Below the pieces are notes generated by a model. That model saw only the letters and a list, made by a program, of their open reading frames with translations, did not search any database and was not told where the DNA came from. From Bacteroidia bacterium (GTDB lineage Bacteria; Bacteroidota; Bacteroidia; Flavobacteriales; Flavobacteriaceae), in assembly GCA_018679315.1 (NCBI GenBank), contig JAHHLF010000304.1, positions 1 through 17,413 on the forward strand: a stretch of DNA of 17,413 nt, written 5' to 3'. A program made the position numbers and the translations under genes. Position 1 is the stretch's first letter; every line of letters starts with the position of its first letter. Shown here in pieces: positions 5,588 through 12,882 of the stretch.

Positions 5588-8274
5588 AGATTCGGCCCCA
5601 ACCACTTCCTGGCTTCTTCCAAAGGAATTCCTTTTCGGCTGGTATACTCTTTTAGCTGATCTTCCTTGATCTTTCCCAATCCAAAATATTTCGATTCCGG
5701 GTGGGCAAAATAATAGCCACTTACACTTGCGGCCGGCCACATGGCTAGACTTTCCGTAAGCTTTACCCCGATTTTTTTCTCCACATCCAAGACTTCCCAG
5801 ATGGTTTGTTTTTCTAAATGGTCCGGACAGGCAGGATAGCCCGGTGCCGGGCGGATACCGGTATATGATTCTTTAATTAATTCCTCATTATTCAAGTTTT
5901 CATCTGATGCATATCCCCAATGCTCTGTTCGAACCTGCTTATGCAAATACTCGGCAGACGCTTCTGCCAGTCGGTCTGCAAGGGCTTTGATCAAAATAGC
6001 ATTATAATCATCCAGGGCCTCATTGAATTCGGCTGCTTTTTCATCGGCACCAAAGCCTGCACTCACGCAAAAACAACCCATATAATCCTGGATGCCGCTT
6101 GCTTTGGGTGCAATAAAATCTGCCAGGGCAAGATTGGGAACTCCCGCTTTCTTCTTGCCTTGTTGCCTCAAGGTTCTGAATATAGCCTTCCCTTCTTCTG
6201 TTTTCAACTCAATATCATCCCCTATACTATTCGCCGAGAAAAGGCCAAAGATGGCTTTAAGCTGCAACCAGCTTTCTGCAGAGATCTTGTTAAGCATCTT
6301 TTGCGCATCTGAAAAAAGTTCTTGCGCCTGCTTCCCTACCAGCTTGTCTTCCAGTATATTCGGGTACCTGCCATGCAGATCCCAGCTTCTGAAAAAAGGC
6401 GACCAGTCGATGTACGGAATGACCTTCTCAATATCCAGATCTGCCAGTACCTGTACCCCTAATTCATTGGGCTTTCTAATAGTATTCTCATTCCAGTCAA
6501 GCTGTAATTTATTTGCTACTGCATCTGTATAGCTCAAATATTCTTTTTTAACGGCCCTCGCTAGAAATTTCTCTCTAAAATTTTCGTAGTCCGATTTAAG
6601 TCCGGCTTTATAGGCCGCTGATTCATCGTCTTTCATGAGTTCTCCCACTACGGTCACCGCTCTTGAAGCATCATTAACATGGACGACTGCAGAAACATAT
6701 TCCGGATCTATCTTAACGGCCGTATGGGCCTTGCTCGTTGTAGCGCCTCCTATGAGTATTGGGATATCAAACTCCTGGCGCTGCATCTCTTTAGCAAGGA
6801 AAACCATCTCGTCCAGAGAAGGTGTAATAAGCCCACTTAAGCCCACCATGTCTACCTGTTCTTCCCTTGCTGCTGCTAAGATCTTTTCCGGAGGCACCAT
6901 CACACCCAGATCTACGATCTCGTAATTATTACAGGCAAGAACAACGCTGACAATGTTTTTTCCAATATCATGCACATCGCCTTTTACGGTAGCCAACAAA
7001 ATCTTTCCGGCACTTCCCGAAGCATTATTGGCTTTCGAATCCTCAATAAAAGGGGTGAGATAGGCCACAGCTTTTTTCATGACCCGGGCGGATTTTACCA
7101 CCTGCGGAAGGAACATTTTGCCACTGCCAAACAGATCACCGACTACATTCATACCTGTCATCAGATGCCCTTCAATTACCTCAATTGGTTGGTCTACAGC
7201 CTGTCTGGCTTCTTCTACATCGGCTACAATGTATTTGTCAATGCCTTTTACCAAGGCTCGGGTGATCCTGTCTTGCAGCGTTTCTTCGCGCCACGCCTCA
7301 CTGACTGCTTCTCTTTTCCGACTTCCCTGAACCGATTCCGCCAATTCCAGCAGGCGTTCCGTAGCATCTTCCCTTCTGTTCAAAATAACATCTTCCACAT
7401 GCTCCAACAGTTCCGTAGGGATATCGTCATAGATCTCCAGCATGGCCGGATTAACGATACCGATGTTCATACCTGCCTGGATGGCATGGTAGAGAAAGAC
7501 AGAGTGCATAGCTTCCCTTACGGTATCATTTCCCCGAAAACTGAAAGAAACATTGCTCACACCGCCACTGACGCTGCAATGCGGGAGATTATTTTTTACC
7601 CAACGCGTACCTTCAATAAAATCTACGGCATTGTTCTTATGCTCGTCCATCCCTGTTGCCACAGGAAAAACATTCAAGTCGAATATGATATCCTCGGGGG
7701 GAAATTTTACCTTGTTCACCAGGATGTCGTAAGAGCGTTTTGCGATCTCGATGCGCCTTTCCAGGGAATCTGCCTGTCCTACTTCATCAAAGGCCATCAC
7801 GATCACGGCAGCCCCATAACGTCTTATACTTTTTGCCTGCCTGATAAATTCTTCTTCTCCTTCTTTCAGACTAATGGAATTGACTACGCATTTGCCCTGA
7901 ACTACCTGAAGTCCGGCCTCAATGATCTCCCATTTAGAACTGTCGATCATAATGGGCACCCGTGCAATATCCGGTTCCGCCACCAGTAAGTGCAGGAAAC
8001 GCACCATGGCTTTTTTACCGTCGATCAGGCCATCATCCATATTTACATCTATGATCTGGGCACCTCCCTCGACCTGATGCCTGGCTACTTCCAGGGCCTC
8101 TGTATATTTTTGTTCCTTGATGAGTCGGAGGAATTTCCTGGATCCGGCGACATTCGTTCGCTCACCTACATTGATGAAATTACTATCCGGGCGTACGACC
8201 AATGGCTCGAGTCCGCTTAACTTGAGATAGCGTCCGGAGTCTTGTGTTTTTATATCAGCAGCCGACGTACTCAT
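5572..8274 (-). CDS. metH: Methionine synthase, folate/cobalamin/reactivation subunit (split MetH, C-terminal part)
   Basis: A 900-residue protein covering MetH modules 2-4. The pterin-binding domain is at about residues 30-290 (FINVGERTNVAGSRKF at 33-48; DVNMDDG; DSSKWE). The cobalamin cap domain follows at about 330-415 (MTGMNVVGDLFGSGKMFLPQVV). The B12 Rossmann domain (about 422-550) carries D433-V-H435-D-I-G-K-N, where H435 is the lower axial cobalt ligand, and the GLSGLITPSLDEM and GGATTS loops. The SAM-dependent activation domain (about 590-895) carries RTEHWGY, RPAPGYPACPDH and MWPAASVSGYYF. It methylates homocysteine only together with the homocysteine/zinc subunit encoded just upstream; the ATG here overlaps that gene's stop (ATGA, 8271-8274). 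Its final codons and stop lie within a heptamer repeat. Confidence 0.95.
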   Translation of the reverse strand: MSTSAADIKTQDSGRYLKLSGLEPLVVRPDSNFINVGERTNVAGSRKFLRLIKEQKYTEALEVARHQVEGGAQIIDVNMDDGLIDGKKAMVRFLHLLVAEPDIARVPIMIDSSKWEIIEAGLQVVQGKCVVNSISLKEGEEEFIRQAKSIRRYGAAVIVMAFDEVGQADSLERRIEIAKRSYDILVNKVKFPPEDIIFDLNVFPVATGMDEHKNNAVDFIEGTRWVKNNLPHCSVSGGVSNVSFSFRGNDTVREAMHSVFLYHAIQAGMNIGIVNPAMLEIYDDIPTELLEHVEDVILNRREDATERLLELAESVQGSRKREAVSEAWREETLQDRITRALVKGIDKYIVADVEEARQAVDQPIEVIEGHLMTGMNVVGDLFGSGKMFLPQVVKSARVMKKAVAYLTPFIEDSKANNASGSAGKILLATVKGDVHDIGKNIVSVVLACNNYEIVDLGVMVPPEKILAAAREEQVDMVGLSGLITPSLDEMVFLAKEMQRQEFDIPILIGGATTSKAHTAVKIDPEYVSAVVHVNDASRAVTVVGELMKDDESAAYKAGLKSDYENFREKFLARAVKKEYLSYTDAVANKLQLDWNENTIRKPNELGVQVLADLDIEKVIPYIDWSPFFRSWDLHGRYPNILEDKLVGKQAQELFSDAQKMLNKISAESWLQLKAIFGLFSANSIGDDIELKTEEGKAIFRTLRQQGKKKAGVPNLALADFIAPKASGIQDYMGCFCVSAGFGADEKAAEFNEALDDYNAILIKALADRLAEASAEYLHKQVRTEHWGYASDENLNNEELIKESYTGIRPAPGYPACPDHLEKQTIWEVLDVEKKIGVKLTESLAMWPAASVSGYYFAHPESKYFGLGKIKEDQLKEYTSRKGIPLEEARKWLGPNLVDSS

Positions 8275-9272
8275 ACGGTTTGTGCTAGCGGTCTGGGTTG
8301 AAACTGGGCAGCGACTTCAGCAATGGCTTTTATATGATCAGGTGTTGTTCCGCAGCATCCCCCTATGATGTTCACCAATCCTTTTTCCATAAATACTTTG
8401 ATCTGCGCTGCCATTTGTTCCGGTGTTTCATCGTACTCACCAAAGGCATTTGGAAGGCCTGCATTCGGATGTGCAGAAATGGCAGAATCGGATCTCCTGG
8501 CAAGCACCTCCAAATAAGGTTGTAATTGTTTGGCTCCCAGAGCACAATTAAAGCCTATGGATAACAAGGGGATGTGAGAGACAGAAATAAGAAAAGCTTC
8601 GGCTGTTTGTCCGGATAGGGTCCGGCCGGAGGCATCGGTGATCGTTCCGCTAACCATAATCGGGACGTCTATTCCTCTTTCTTCCTTGACTTCTTCTATG
8701 GCATAGAGGGCAGCTTTTGCATTTAAGGTGTCAAAAATGGTTTCCACCATAAGGATATCTGCCCCTCCATCGAGTAAGCCTTCTGCCTGTTCCTTGTAAG
8801 ATACGCGTAGCTCTTCAAAACTAACCCCGCGAAATCCGGGATCTTCGACATCTGGGGACAAGCTGGCGGTCTTGTTTGTAGGCCCCATGCTTCCGGCCAC
8901 AAAACGCGGTTTGTCAGGTGTTGTTTTGGAAATATTGTCCGCCGCTTCCCTGGCTACTTTGGCCGCTGCCAGGTTTATCTCATAGGCCAGCTCTTCCATT
9001 TTATAATCGGCCATGGCAATGCGAGTCCCTGAAAACGTATTTGTTTCTATAATATCTGCCCCTGCTTTCAGGTAGGCTTCGTGGACCTTCCGCAAGGCTT
9101 CGGGTTGCGTAATGGAAAGCAGGTCGTTATTCCCCTTTAGGGAAACTGGCCAATCGGCAAAACGATCGCCGCGAAAATCTGCTTCTTCAAATCCATATTG
9201 CTGAAGCATGGTGCCCATGGCACCATCCAAAACAAGTATGCGTTCGCTAAGACTCTTAAAAACATTTGCCAT
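8271..9272 (-). CDS. metH: Methionine synthase, homocysteine-binding (zinc) subunit (split MetH, N-terminal part)
   Basis: A 333-residue TIM-barrel homocysteine S-methyltransferase domain. LDGAMGTMLQQYGF (residues 15-28) starts the barrel. The zinc thiolates are C243 (GFNCALGA) and C306-C307 (GGCCGTTPDH), all three present. Length and ending match module 1 of E. coli MetH, which there is fused to the folate/B12 modules. Here the protein stops before the pterin domain and the next gene overlaps it by 4 bp, a split form I recall as common in Flavobacteriia rather than a frameshift. It is the first gene after a SAM-I riboswitch and putative attenuator. A stand-alone homocysteine methyltransferase (BHMT/MmuM type) is unlikely given the neighbour. 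Confidence 0.95.
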   Translation of the reverse strand: MANVFKSLSERILVLDGAMGTMLQQYGFEEADFRGDRFADWPVSLKGNNDLLSITQPEALRKVHEAYLKAGADIIETNTFSGTRIAMADYKMEELAYEINLAAAKVAREAADNISKTTPDKPRFVAGSMGPTNKTASLSPDVEDPGFRGVSFEELRVSYKEQAEGLLDGGADILMVETIFDTLNAKAALYAIEEVKEERGIDVPIMVSGTITDASGRTLSGQTAEAFLISVSHIPLLSIGFNCALGAKQLQPYLEVLARRSDSAISAHPNAGLPNAFGEYDETPEQMAAQIKVFMEKGLVNIIGGCCGTTPDHIKAIAEVAAQFQPRPLAQTV

Positions 9273-9330
9273 TATCCTGTATTATACCAAAGTGTTTAGC
9301 CTGTTGTCAAAAACGAGACTATATGCTATC

Positions 9331-9360
9331 AAAAAATTAAGGAAAGTGAGAAGACTCACT
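9331..9360 (-). terminator. Putative SAM-controlled attenuator hairpin before metH
   Basis: In the metH sense, a 6-bp stem AGTGAG/CTCACT with a TCTT loop begins 4 nt after the riboswitch P1 helix and is followed by TTCCTTAATTTTTT. The metY leader has the same layout (6-bp stem, then TTTCCTT and a T run). The stem is short for a strong intrinsic terminator, and I could not identify a convincing antiterminator pairing. Confidence 0.45.
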
Positions 9361-9364
9361 GATC

Positions 9365-9468
9365 GTTATCTATTCCGCCATTTATGCGGATAGAAGGTAG
9401 CACCTACTTCAGAGTTGAAGGGTTGCTAAGGTTTCACAGGGTCTATTCCCTCCACCTTTCTTGATAAC
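9365..9468 (-). promoter_or_regulatory. SAM-I (S-box) riboswitch upstream of metH
   Basis: Read on the minus strand, the P1 helix is GTTATC (9463-9468) with GATAAC (9365-9370). It encloses the S-box core: AAGAAAGGTGGAGGGA, then ACCCTGTGAAACCTTAGCAACC, the AGGTGCTACCTTCT segment, and a P4 hairpin with CCGC/GCGG. These are the conserved kink-turn and SAM-pocket strands of SAM-I. The riboswitch ends 92 bp before the metH ATG and should lower expression of the metH-metF transcript when SAM is abundant. Confidence 0.95.
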
Positions 9469-9493
9469 ATGACATTCTGGTAATGAACTCCTA

Positions 9494-9524
9494 CAAAGAA
9501 ACATTAGATATCCTTGTTATCCAA
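9494..9524 (-). promoter_or_regulatory. Candidate promoter of the metH riboswitch transcript
   Basis: On the minus strand, TTTCTTTG (9494-9501) matches the Bacteroidota -7 consensus TAnnTTTG at all fixed positions except the A. A TTG (9522-9524) lies 20 nt upstream as the -33 element. A start a few bases downstream would place the riboswitch near the 5' end of the mRNA, as expected. Confidence 0.4.
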
Positions 9525-9540
9525 ATAAAACAGTACCGGT

Positions 9541-10161
9541 CTAAACATGAAGGCCACACTCGCGGTTTGAGAGGACTTTCGTAGGATCAAAATACCTATG
9601 CTCATTTGGGAGGTTAAATTCTGCCAGGTAGCGATCCAGCTCCCGGTCACTCCATCGATAAAAAGGACAGACTTTTGCTATCCCATTCTTATCTAAATTA
9701 AAGGTCTCAAGAGAATCTCGAAAGGCAGTCTGACCCTGGCGCAAATTTGTAAACCATACATCAGGTTGATAGGCATTCATAGCCCGTCGAAAAGGTTCCA
9801 GTTTTACCTGCTCCGTGAATAGGCTATGCCGCGGGTCTTCTATTGTTGGTATGCCCATGACGGCTTCTCGGTGCGCCGAGGATTGTTGAGGTACGAAGGT
9901 ATCGAGGTTTAAGTTGAGCAAATCTTGTAAGACAGCGATATGCCGATAGGTTTCAACTGTATTATATCCCGTATCGCACCAGATGACCGGGATATCCGCC
10001 TTAACACGTGTCACTGCATAAAGGATGGCCACTTCATAAGGTCTGAAATTGGTTGTAATAACCGGATTTTTTGCATGTTGCAGCGCTGAATTAATGATTT
10101 CTTCAGGCTGAGCATTGGCCAAATTCCGATTCAAATTGTCTAGTTGCTTTTGTTGGATCAT
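9541..10161 (-). CDS. cysH: Phosphoadenosine-phosphosulfate reductase family protein
   Basis: A 206-residue PP-loop-superfamily protein that reduces activated sulfate to sulfite using thioredoxin-type thiols. The nucleotide-binding region runs through TTNFRPYEVAIL (36-47) and WCDTGYNT (61-68). TNLRQGQT (138-145) and the C-terminal E201-C202-GLH carry the catalytic cysteine. Only C62, C165 and C202 are present, so the CC...CxxC iron-sulfur ligands of APS reductases are missing. That argues for a PAPS-type enzyme, although the loop sequence is degenerate enough that the substrate should stay open. It follows the Rrf2 regulator gene by 74 bp and has its own candidate promoter and operator there. 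No cysD, cysN or sulfite reductase gene is in the window. Confidence 0.85.
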   Translation of the reverse strand: MIQQKQLDNLNRNLANAQPEEIINSALQHAKNPVITTNFRPYEVAILYAVTRVKADIPVIWCDTGYNTVETYRHIAVLQDLLNLNLDTFVPQQSSAHREAVMGIPTIEDPRHSLFTEQVKLEPFRRAMNAYQPDVWFTNLRQGQTAFRDSLETFNLDKNGIAKVCPFYRWSDRELDRYLAEFNLPNEHRYFDPTKVLSNRECGLHV

Positions 10162-10178
10162 AACACTACTTTATTTAT

Positions 10179-10195
10179 CCTATAGGTTAACTAGG
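10179..10195. promoter_or_regulatory. Candidate operator: inverted repeat at the cysH transcription start
   Basis: CCTATAGGTTAACTAGG contains the palindromes CCTATAGG and GTTAAC and outer CCTA/TAGG arms. It starts 6 bp downstream of the -7 element of the cysH promoter, so a bound protein would block initiation. The Rrf2 regulator encoded next door is the obvious candidate, by inference only. Confidence 0.35.
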
Positions 10196-10200
10196 AAAAG

Positions 10201-10229
10201 CAAAGCTACTATAATAATTGATTTATCAA
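10201..10229 (-). promoter_or_regulatory. cysH promoter
   Basis: On the minus strand, TAGCTTTG (10201-10208) is a perfect match to TAnnTTTG, with TTG (10227-10229) 18 nt upstream. It lies in the 74-bp gap between the Rrf2 gene and cysH, about 40 bp before the cysH ATG. Confidence 0.65.
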
Positions 10230-10235
10230 AGGAAA

Positions 10236-10661
10236 TTATTCCGGGACTGTAATACGAATGATATCCGCAAGGGTATTGTTTCTGTAGACATCCAACGCAC
10301 TGTCACGAACCTGGATCATCAAATGATGTACAGAACAAGTAGCTTCATCCGGGCAGTCGTCACAGGTTTCGTAATAGTTAAGACTTACGCAGGGCACCAT
10401 GGCGATAGGACCTTCGAGGACGCGCATAATAGCGGTCATTGGAATCTCAGAAGCAGGCCGTATCATATAATATCCCCCACCCTTCCCTTTTTTTGAACCG
10501 AGAAAGCCGTTCTTTTTTAATGTGAGAAGAATGCTCTCAAGGAATTTGCGTGAAATATTTTCGGCCTCAGCAATTTCCTGAATTTGAATAGGGGCATTTT
10601 CTTCATGCAACGCAAGATAGGCGAGCGCTTTTAATCCATACTTCGTCTTCTTAGAAAGCAT
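10236..10661 (-). CDS. Rrf2-family transcriptional regulator
   Basis: A 141-residue winged-helix protein. MLSKKTKYGLKALAYLALHE opens the DNA-binding domain. IQEIAEAENISRKFLESIL (28-46) is the recognition helix region, and KKGKGGGYYMIRPASEI is the wing. Four cysteines, C91, C100, C103 and C109 (spacing C-x8-C-x2-C-x5-C), sit where IscR/NsrR-type members hold an iron-sulfur cluster, so it could sense cluster, redox or sulfur status. CymR, another member, lacks such cysteines and responds to O-acetylserine with CysK. Its position between metZ and cysH suggests that it controls sulfate assimilation. It lies 37 bp after metZ with no recognisable promoter, so it is probably read from the riboswitch-controlled metY transcript. 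Confidence 0.9.
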   Translation of the reverse strand: MLSKKTKYGLKALAYLALHEENAPIQIQEIAEAENISRKFLESILLTLKKNGFLGSKKGKGGGYYMIRPASEIPMTAIMRVLEGPIAMVPCVSLNYYETCDDCPDEATCSVHHLMIQVRDSALDVYRNNTLADIIRITVPE

Positions 10662-10698
10662 GGTACTAAGATATCTTTTTTTAGTGAGTTTCTTAGGC

Positions 10699-11871
10699 TT
10701 AGGCCCTTAATGCCTGATCGATGTCTGCTATAATATCAGCCACGAATTCCAGGCCTACCGAGATGCGAACCAAGCCATCTGTGATCCCGGATTCTGCCCG
10801 GTCTTCCGAACTCAATTTACTATGGGTGGTAGAAGCCGGATGGGTCACAATTGTGCGTGTATCACCCAAATTGGCCGAAAGCGAAAGCCATTCAATACTA
10901 TCAAAGAACTTTCTGCCAGCTTCCAGTCCGCCTTTTACATCAAAGGCTACGACAGAACCCCCGGCTTTCATCTGTTGCTTGGCTATTTCCTTTGCCGGAT
11001 GTGAAGGCAGGAAGGGATATTTAACCCAATTCACCTTATCATGCGATTCAAGGAATTCCGCTACGGCTAGTGCATTTTCACAGTGCTTATCGACCCGCAC
11101 AGCCAGTGTTTCCAAGCTTTTAGACAAGACCCAGGCATTGAATGGTGAAAGGGCCGGGCCTGTTATACGCGCAAATCGATAGATCTTTTCGACCAGGTCG
11201 GCACTGCCAACTGTGATGCCGGCCAATACACGACCCTGACCATCCATAAGTTTTGTCCCTGAGTGAATAACCAGGTCTGCCCCAAACTTAATAGGTTGCT
11301 GCAGATAAGGCGTTGCAAAACAGTTGTCGATCAGCAGTAAACAATTGTGTGCTTTGGCCAGCTCCCCCAAACGTTTCAGGTCGAGGATATCCACCGCCGG
11401 ATTGGTCGGAGACTCAGCGTAGATGATCTTAGTATTAGGCTGTATCAGGTCTGGAATGGACTCGATCTCATCTATTTTAAAATAGGAGTGACTAATATTC
11501 CATTTTGGAAAAATCTGAGTGAACAGGGTGTGGGTGGATCCAAAGACACTGCGACAAGACACAACATGATCTCCGCTTTCCAATAAAGCAGCAAAAGTTG
11601 AAAATACAGCTGCCATGCCCGAGGCAAAGGCAAAACCCGCTTCGGCGCCTTCCATCTGGCAAACTTTTTCAATAAACTCAGAAGTGTTGGGATTGGAATA
11701 GCGCGAATAGATATTCCTTTCTTTTTCTTCGGCAAATGAAGCGCGCATGTCCTCGGCATCTTCAAAGACATAACTCGAAGTAAGATACATTGGATTTGAA
11801 TGTTCCAGAAATTGGGTCCGGGGTATTTGGGTGCGAATAGTTTTAGTCCGAATATTTTTCTTCTCGCTCAT
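10699..11871 (-). CDS. metZ: O-succinylhomoserine/O-acetylhomoserine sulfhydrylase (MetZ-type)
   Basis: A 390-residue PLP enzyme of the Cys/Met metabolism (trans-sulfuration) family. The Schiff-base lysine is K207 in VIHSGTKLMDGQGRVLAG, a version typical of MetZ rather than MetB. D182 (LIDNCFATP) contacts the pyridine nitrogen, Y55-S-R57-YSNPN supplies phosphate contacts from the partner subunit, and FASGMAA (82-88) is the PLP phosphate loop. It should make homocysteine directly from activated homoserine and sulfide. Its ATG lies inside the 3' end of metX, a 29-bp out-of-frame overlap, so translation is likely coupled. It is a paralogue of MetY two genes upstream; cystathionine gamma-synthase activity cannot be excluded from sequence. 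Confidence 0.88.
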   Translation of the reverse strand: MSEKKNIRTKTIRTQIPRTQFLEHSNPMYLTSSYVFEDAEDMRASFAEEKERNIYSRYSNPNTSEFIEKVCQMEGAEAGFAFASGMAAVFSTFAALLESGDHVVSCRSVFGSTHTLFTQIFPKWNISHSYFKIDEIESIPDLIQPNTKIIYAESPTNPAVDILDLKRLGELAKAHNCLLLIDNCFATPYLQQPIKFGADLVIHSGTKLMDGQGRVLAGITVGSADLVEKIYRFARITGPALSPFNAWVLSKSLETLAVRVDKHCENALAVAEFLESHDKVNWVKYPFLPSHPAKEIAKQQMKAGGSVVAFDVKGGLEAGRKFFDSIEWLSLSANLGDTRTIVTHPASTTHSKLSSEDRAESGITDGLVRISVGLEFVADIIADIDQALRA

Positions 11872-12865
11872 GATCTAGTGTGTTGTTTATTCTTCCCCGT
11901 GTTTTCCGAGGCTTTTTAAAAAGCAAGTACAGAAGTTCAGCCAATTGTTCGAATTCGATCAGGAAGGAATCATGTCCGTATTTTGAATTGATCTCTCCAT
12001 AGGTAACCACACAGTCGGCATTGGCCAATTCATTAAATGTTTCCCTATTCTCTTTTATCGTAAAGAAAAGATCTGAATTCACTCCGATAATATGGATATT
12101 GATCTGACTCTTCTTAATGGCTTCAAAACCTTCGGGCCCATCACGACCGATATCGATTGTCTTTAGTAATTGATTATTCAGCTTGTAAGCTTCCAGGCTA
12201 AAACGATCCCGCAACTTATTGCCATGGTGTAATAACCAGCTCTCTACATTAAAAATACCTAGGTCCTCATTTATAGTACGCTCAAAGCGATCGCGGAAAG
12301 ATGCAGGCGTACGGTAACACAGCATGGCATGCAAGCGGGCATCGTGAACCGGATCCTTTGAATTATTCAAGATCTGTTCCTGTACTCGGCAATTGGCGAT
12401 AAGCCAGTCTGTCGACCGCCAATCGGCAGCTATGGGTATGAGATGTTCGGTTATTTCCGGGTTCAAAGCAGCCATTTCCCAGCCGATACCGCCTCCCAAT
12501 GAGCCTCCTATGATAGCAAATACCTGAGATATTCCCAAAGCCTCTAATCCTTTAAGGAATATTCGCGCTGTATCCTGTGCTACAAAATCCAGATAATTCT
12601 CTATATAGGTCCCATCATATCCATTTCCCGGAATATTAAAGGCCAGCACTGTATAGTGATCTGTATTAATACACTTGCCTTTACCGATGAGCTCAATCCA
12701 CCATCCATGCTCACCGGCAACATTAGAGTTACCGGTGAGGGCATGGTTCACTAGAATGATCGGTGCGGTATGTAAGGCCCGGCCAAACACCTCATAGGTT
12801 AGAGGTAAATGATACCGTGCCCCGCTTCTAGTAATAATGGGATCTATTTGAACTTTTTTCAGCAT
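11843..12865 (-). CDS. metX: Homoserine O-acyltransferase (alpha/beta-hydrolase type, MetX)
   Basis: A 340-residue alpha/beta hydrolase. The start is set at the ATG at 12865; an in-frame TTG three codons earlier is less likely. The expected catalytic triad is S122 in the elbow GGSLGGG (GGSMGG in most MetX proteins), D265 (GVNSDLFF) and H298 (GHDSFLIE). HALTGNSNVA near residue 41 and NIPGNGYDG near 77 are also MetX-like. It transfers an acyl group, usually acetyl, to homoserine and so produces the substrate for both neighbouring sulfhydrylases. Some members use succinyl-CoA, and the donor cannot be fixed here. It begins 17 bp after metY and overlaps metZ by 29 bp. The last 20 or so residues are highly charged. 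Confidence 0.9.
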   Translation of the reverse strand: MLKKVQIDPIITRSGARYHLPLTYEVFGRALHTAPIILVNHALTGNSNVAGEHGWWIELIGKGKCINTDHYTVLAFNIPGNGYDGTYIENYLDFVAQDTARIFLKGLEALGISQVFAIIGGSLGGGIGWEMAALNPEITEHLIPIAADWRSTDWLIANCRVQEQILNNSKDPVHDARLHAMLCYRTPASFRDRFERTINEDLGIFNVESWLLHHGNKLRDRFSLEAYKLNNQLLKTIDIGRDGPEGFEAIKKSQINIHIIGVNSDLFFTIKENRETFNELANADCVVTYGEINSKYGHDSFLIEFEQLAELLYLLFKKPRKTRGRINNTLDHEREEKYSD

Positions 12866-12882
12866 GCTATTCAAAATTTAGA

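Noticed and set aside
6970..7989. A 339-codon open frame on the plus strand opposite the large metH gene
   Set aside because: It lies wholly antisense to a well-conserved enzyme, its translation shows no recognisable motifs, and such antisense frames are common by chance opposite long genes.
10662..10698. Promoter or terminator between metZ and the Rrf2 gene
   Set aside because: The 37-bp gap has a loose CTAAGA/TCTTAG repeat and an AGATATCT palindrome, but no TAnnTTTG element and no stem with a T run.
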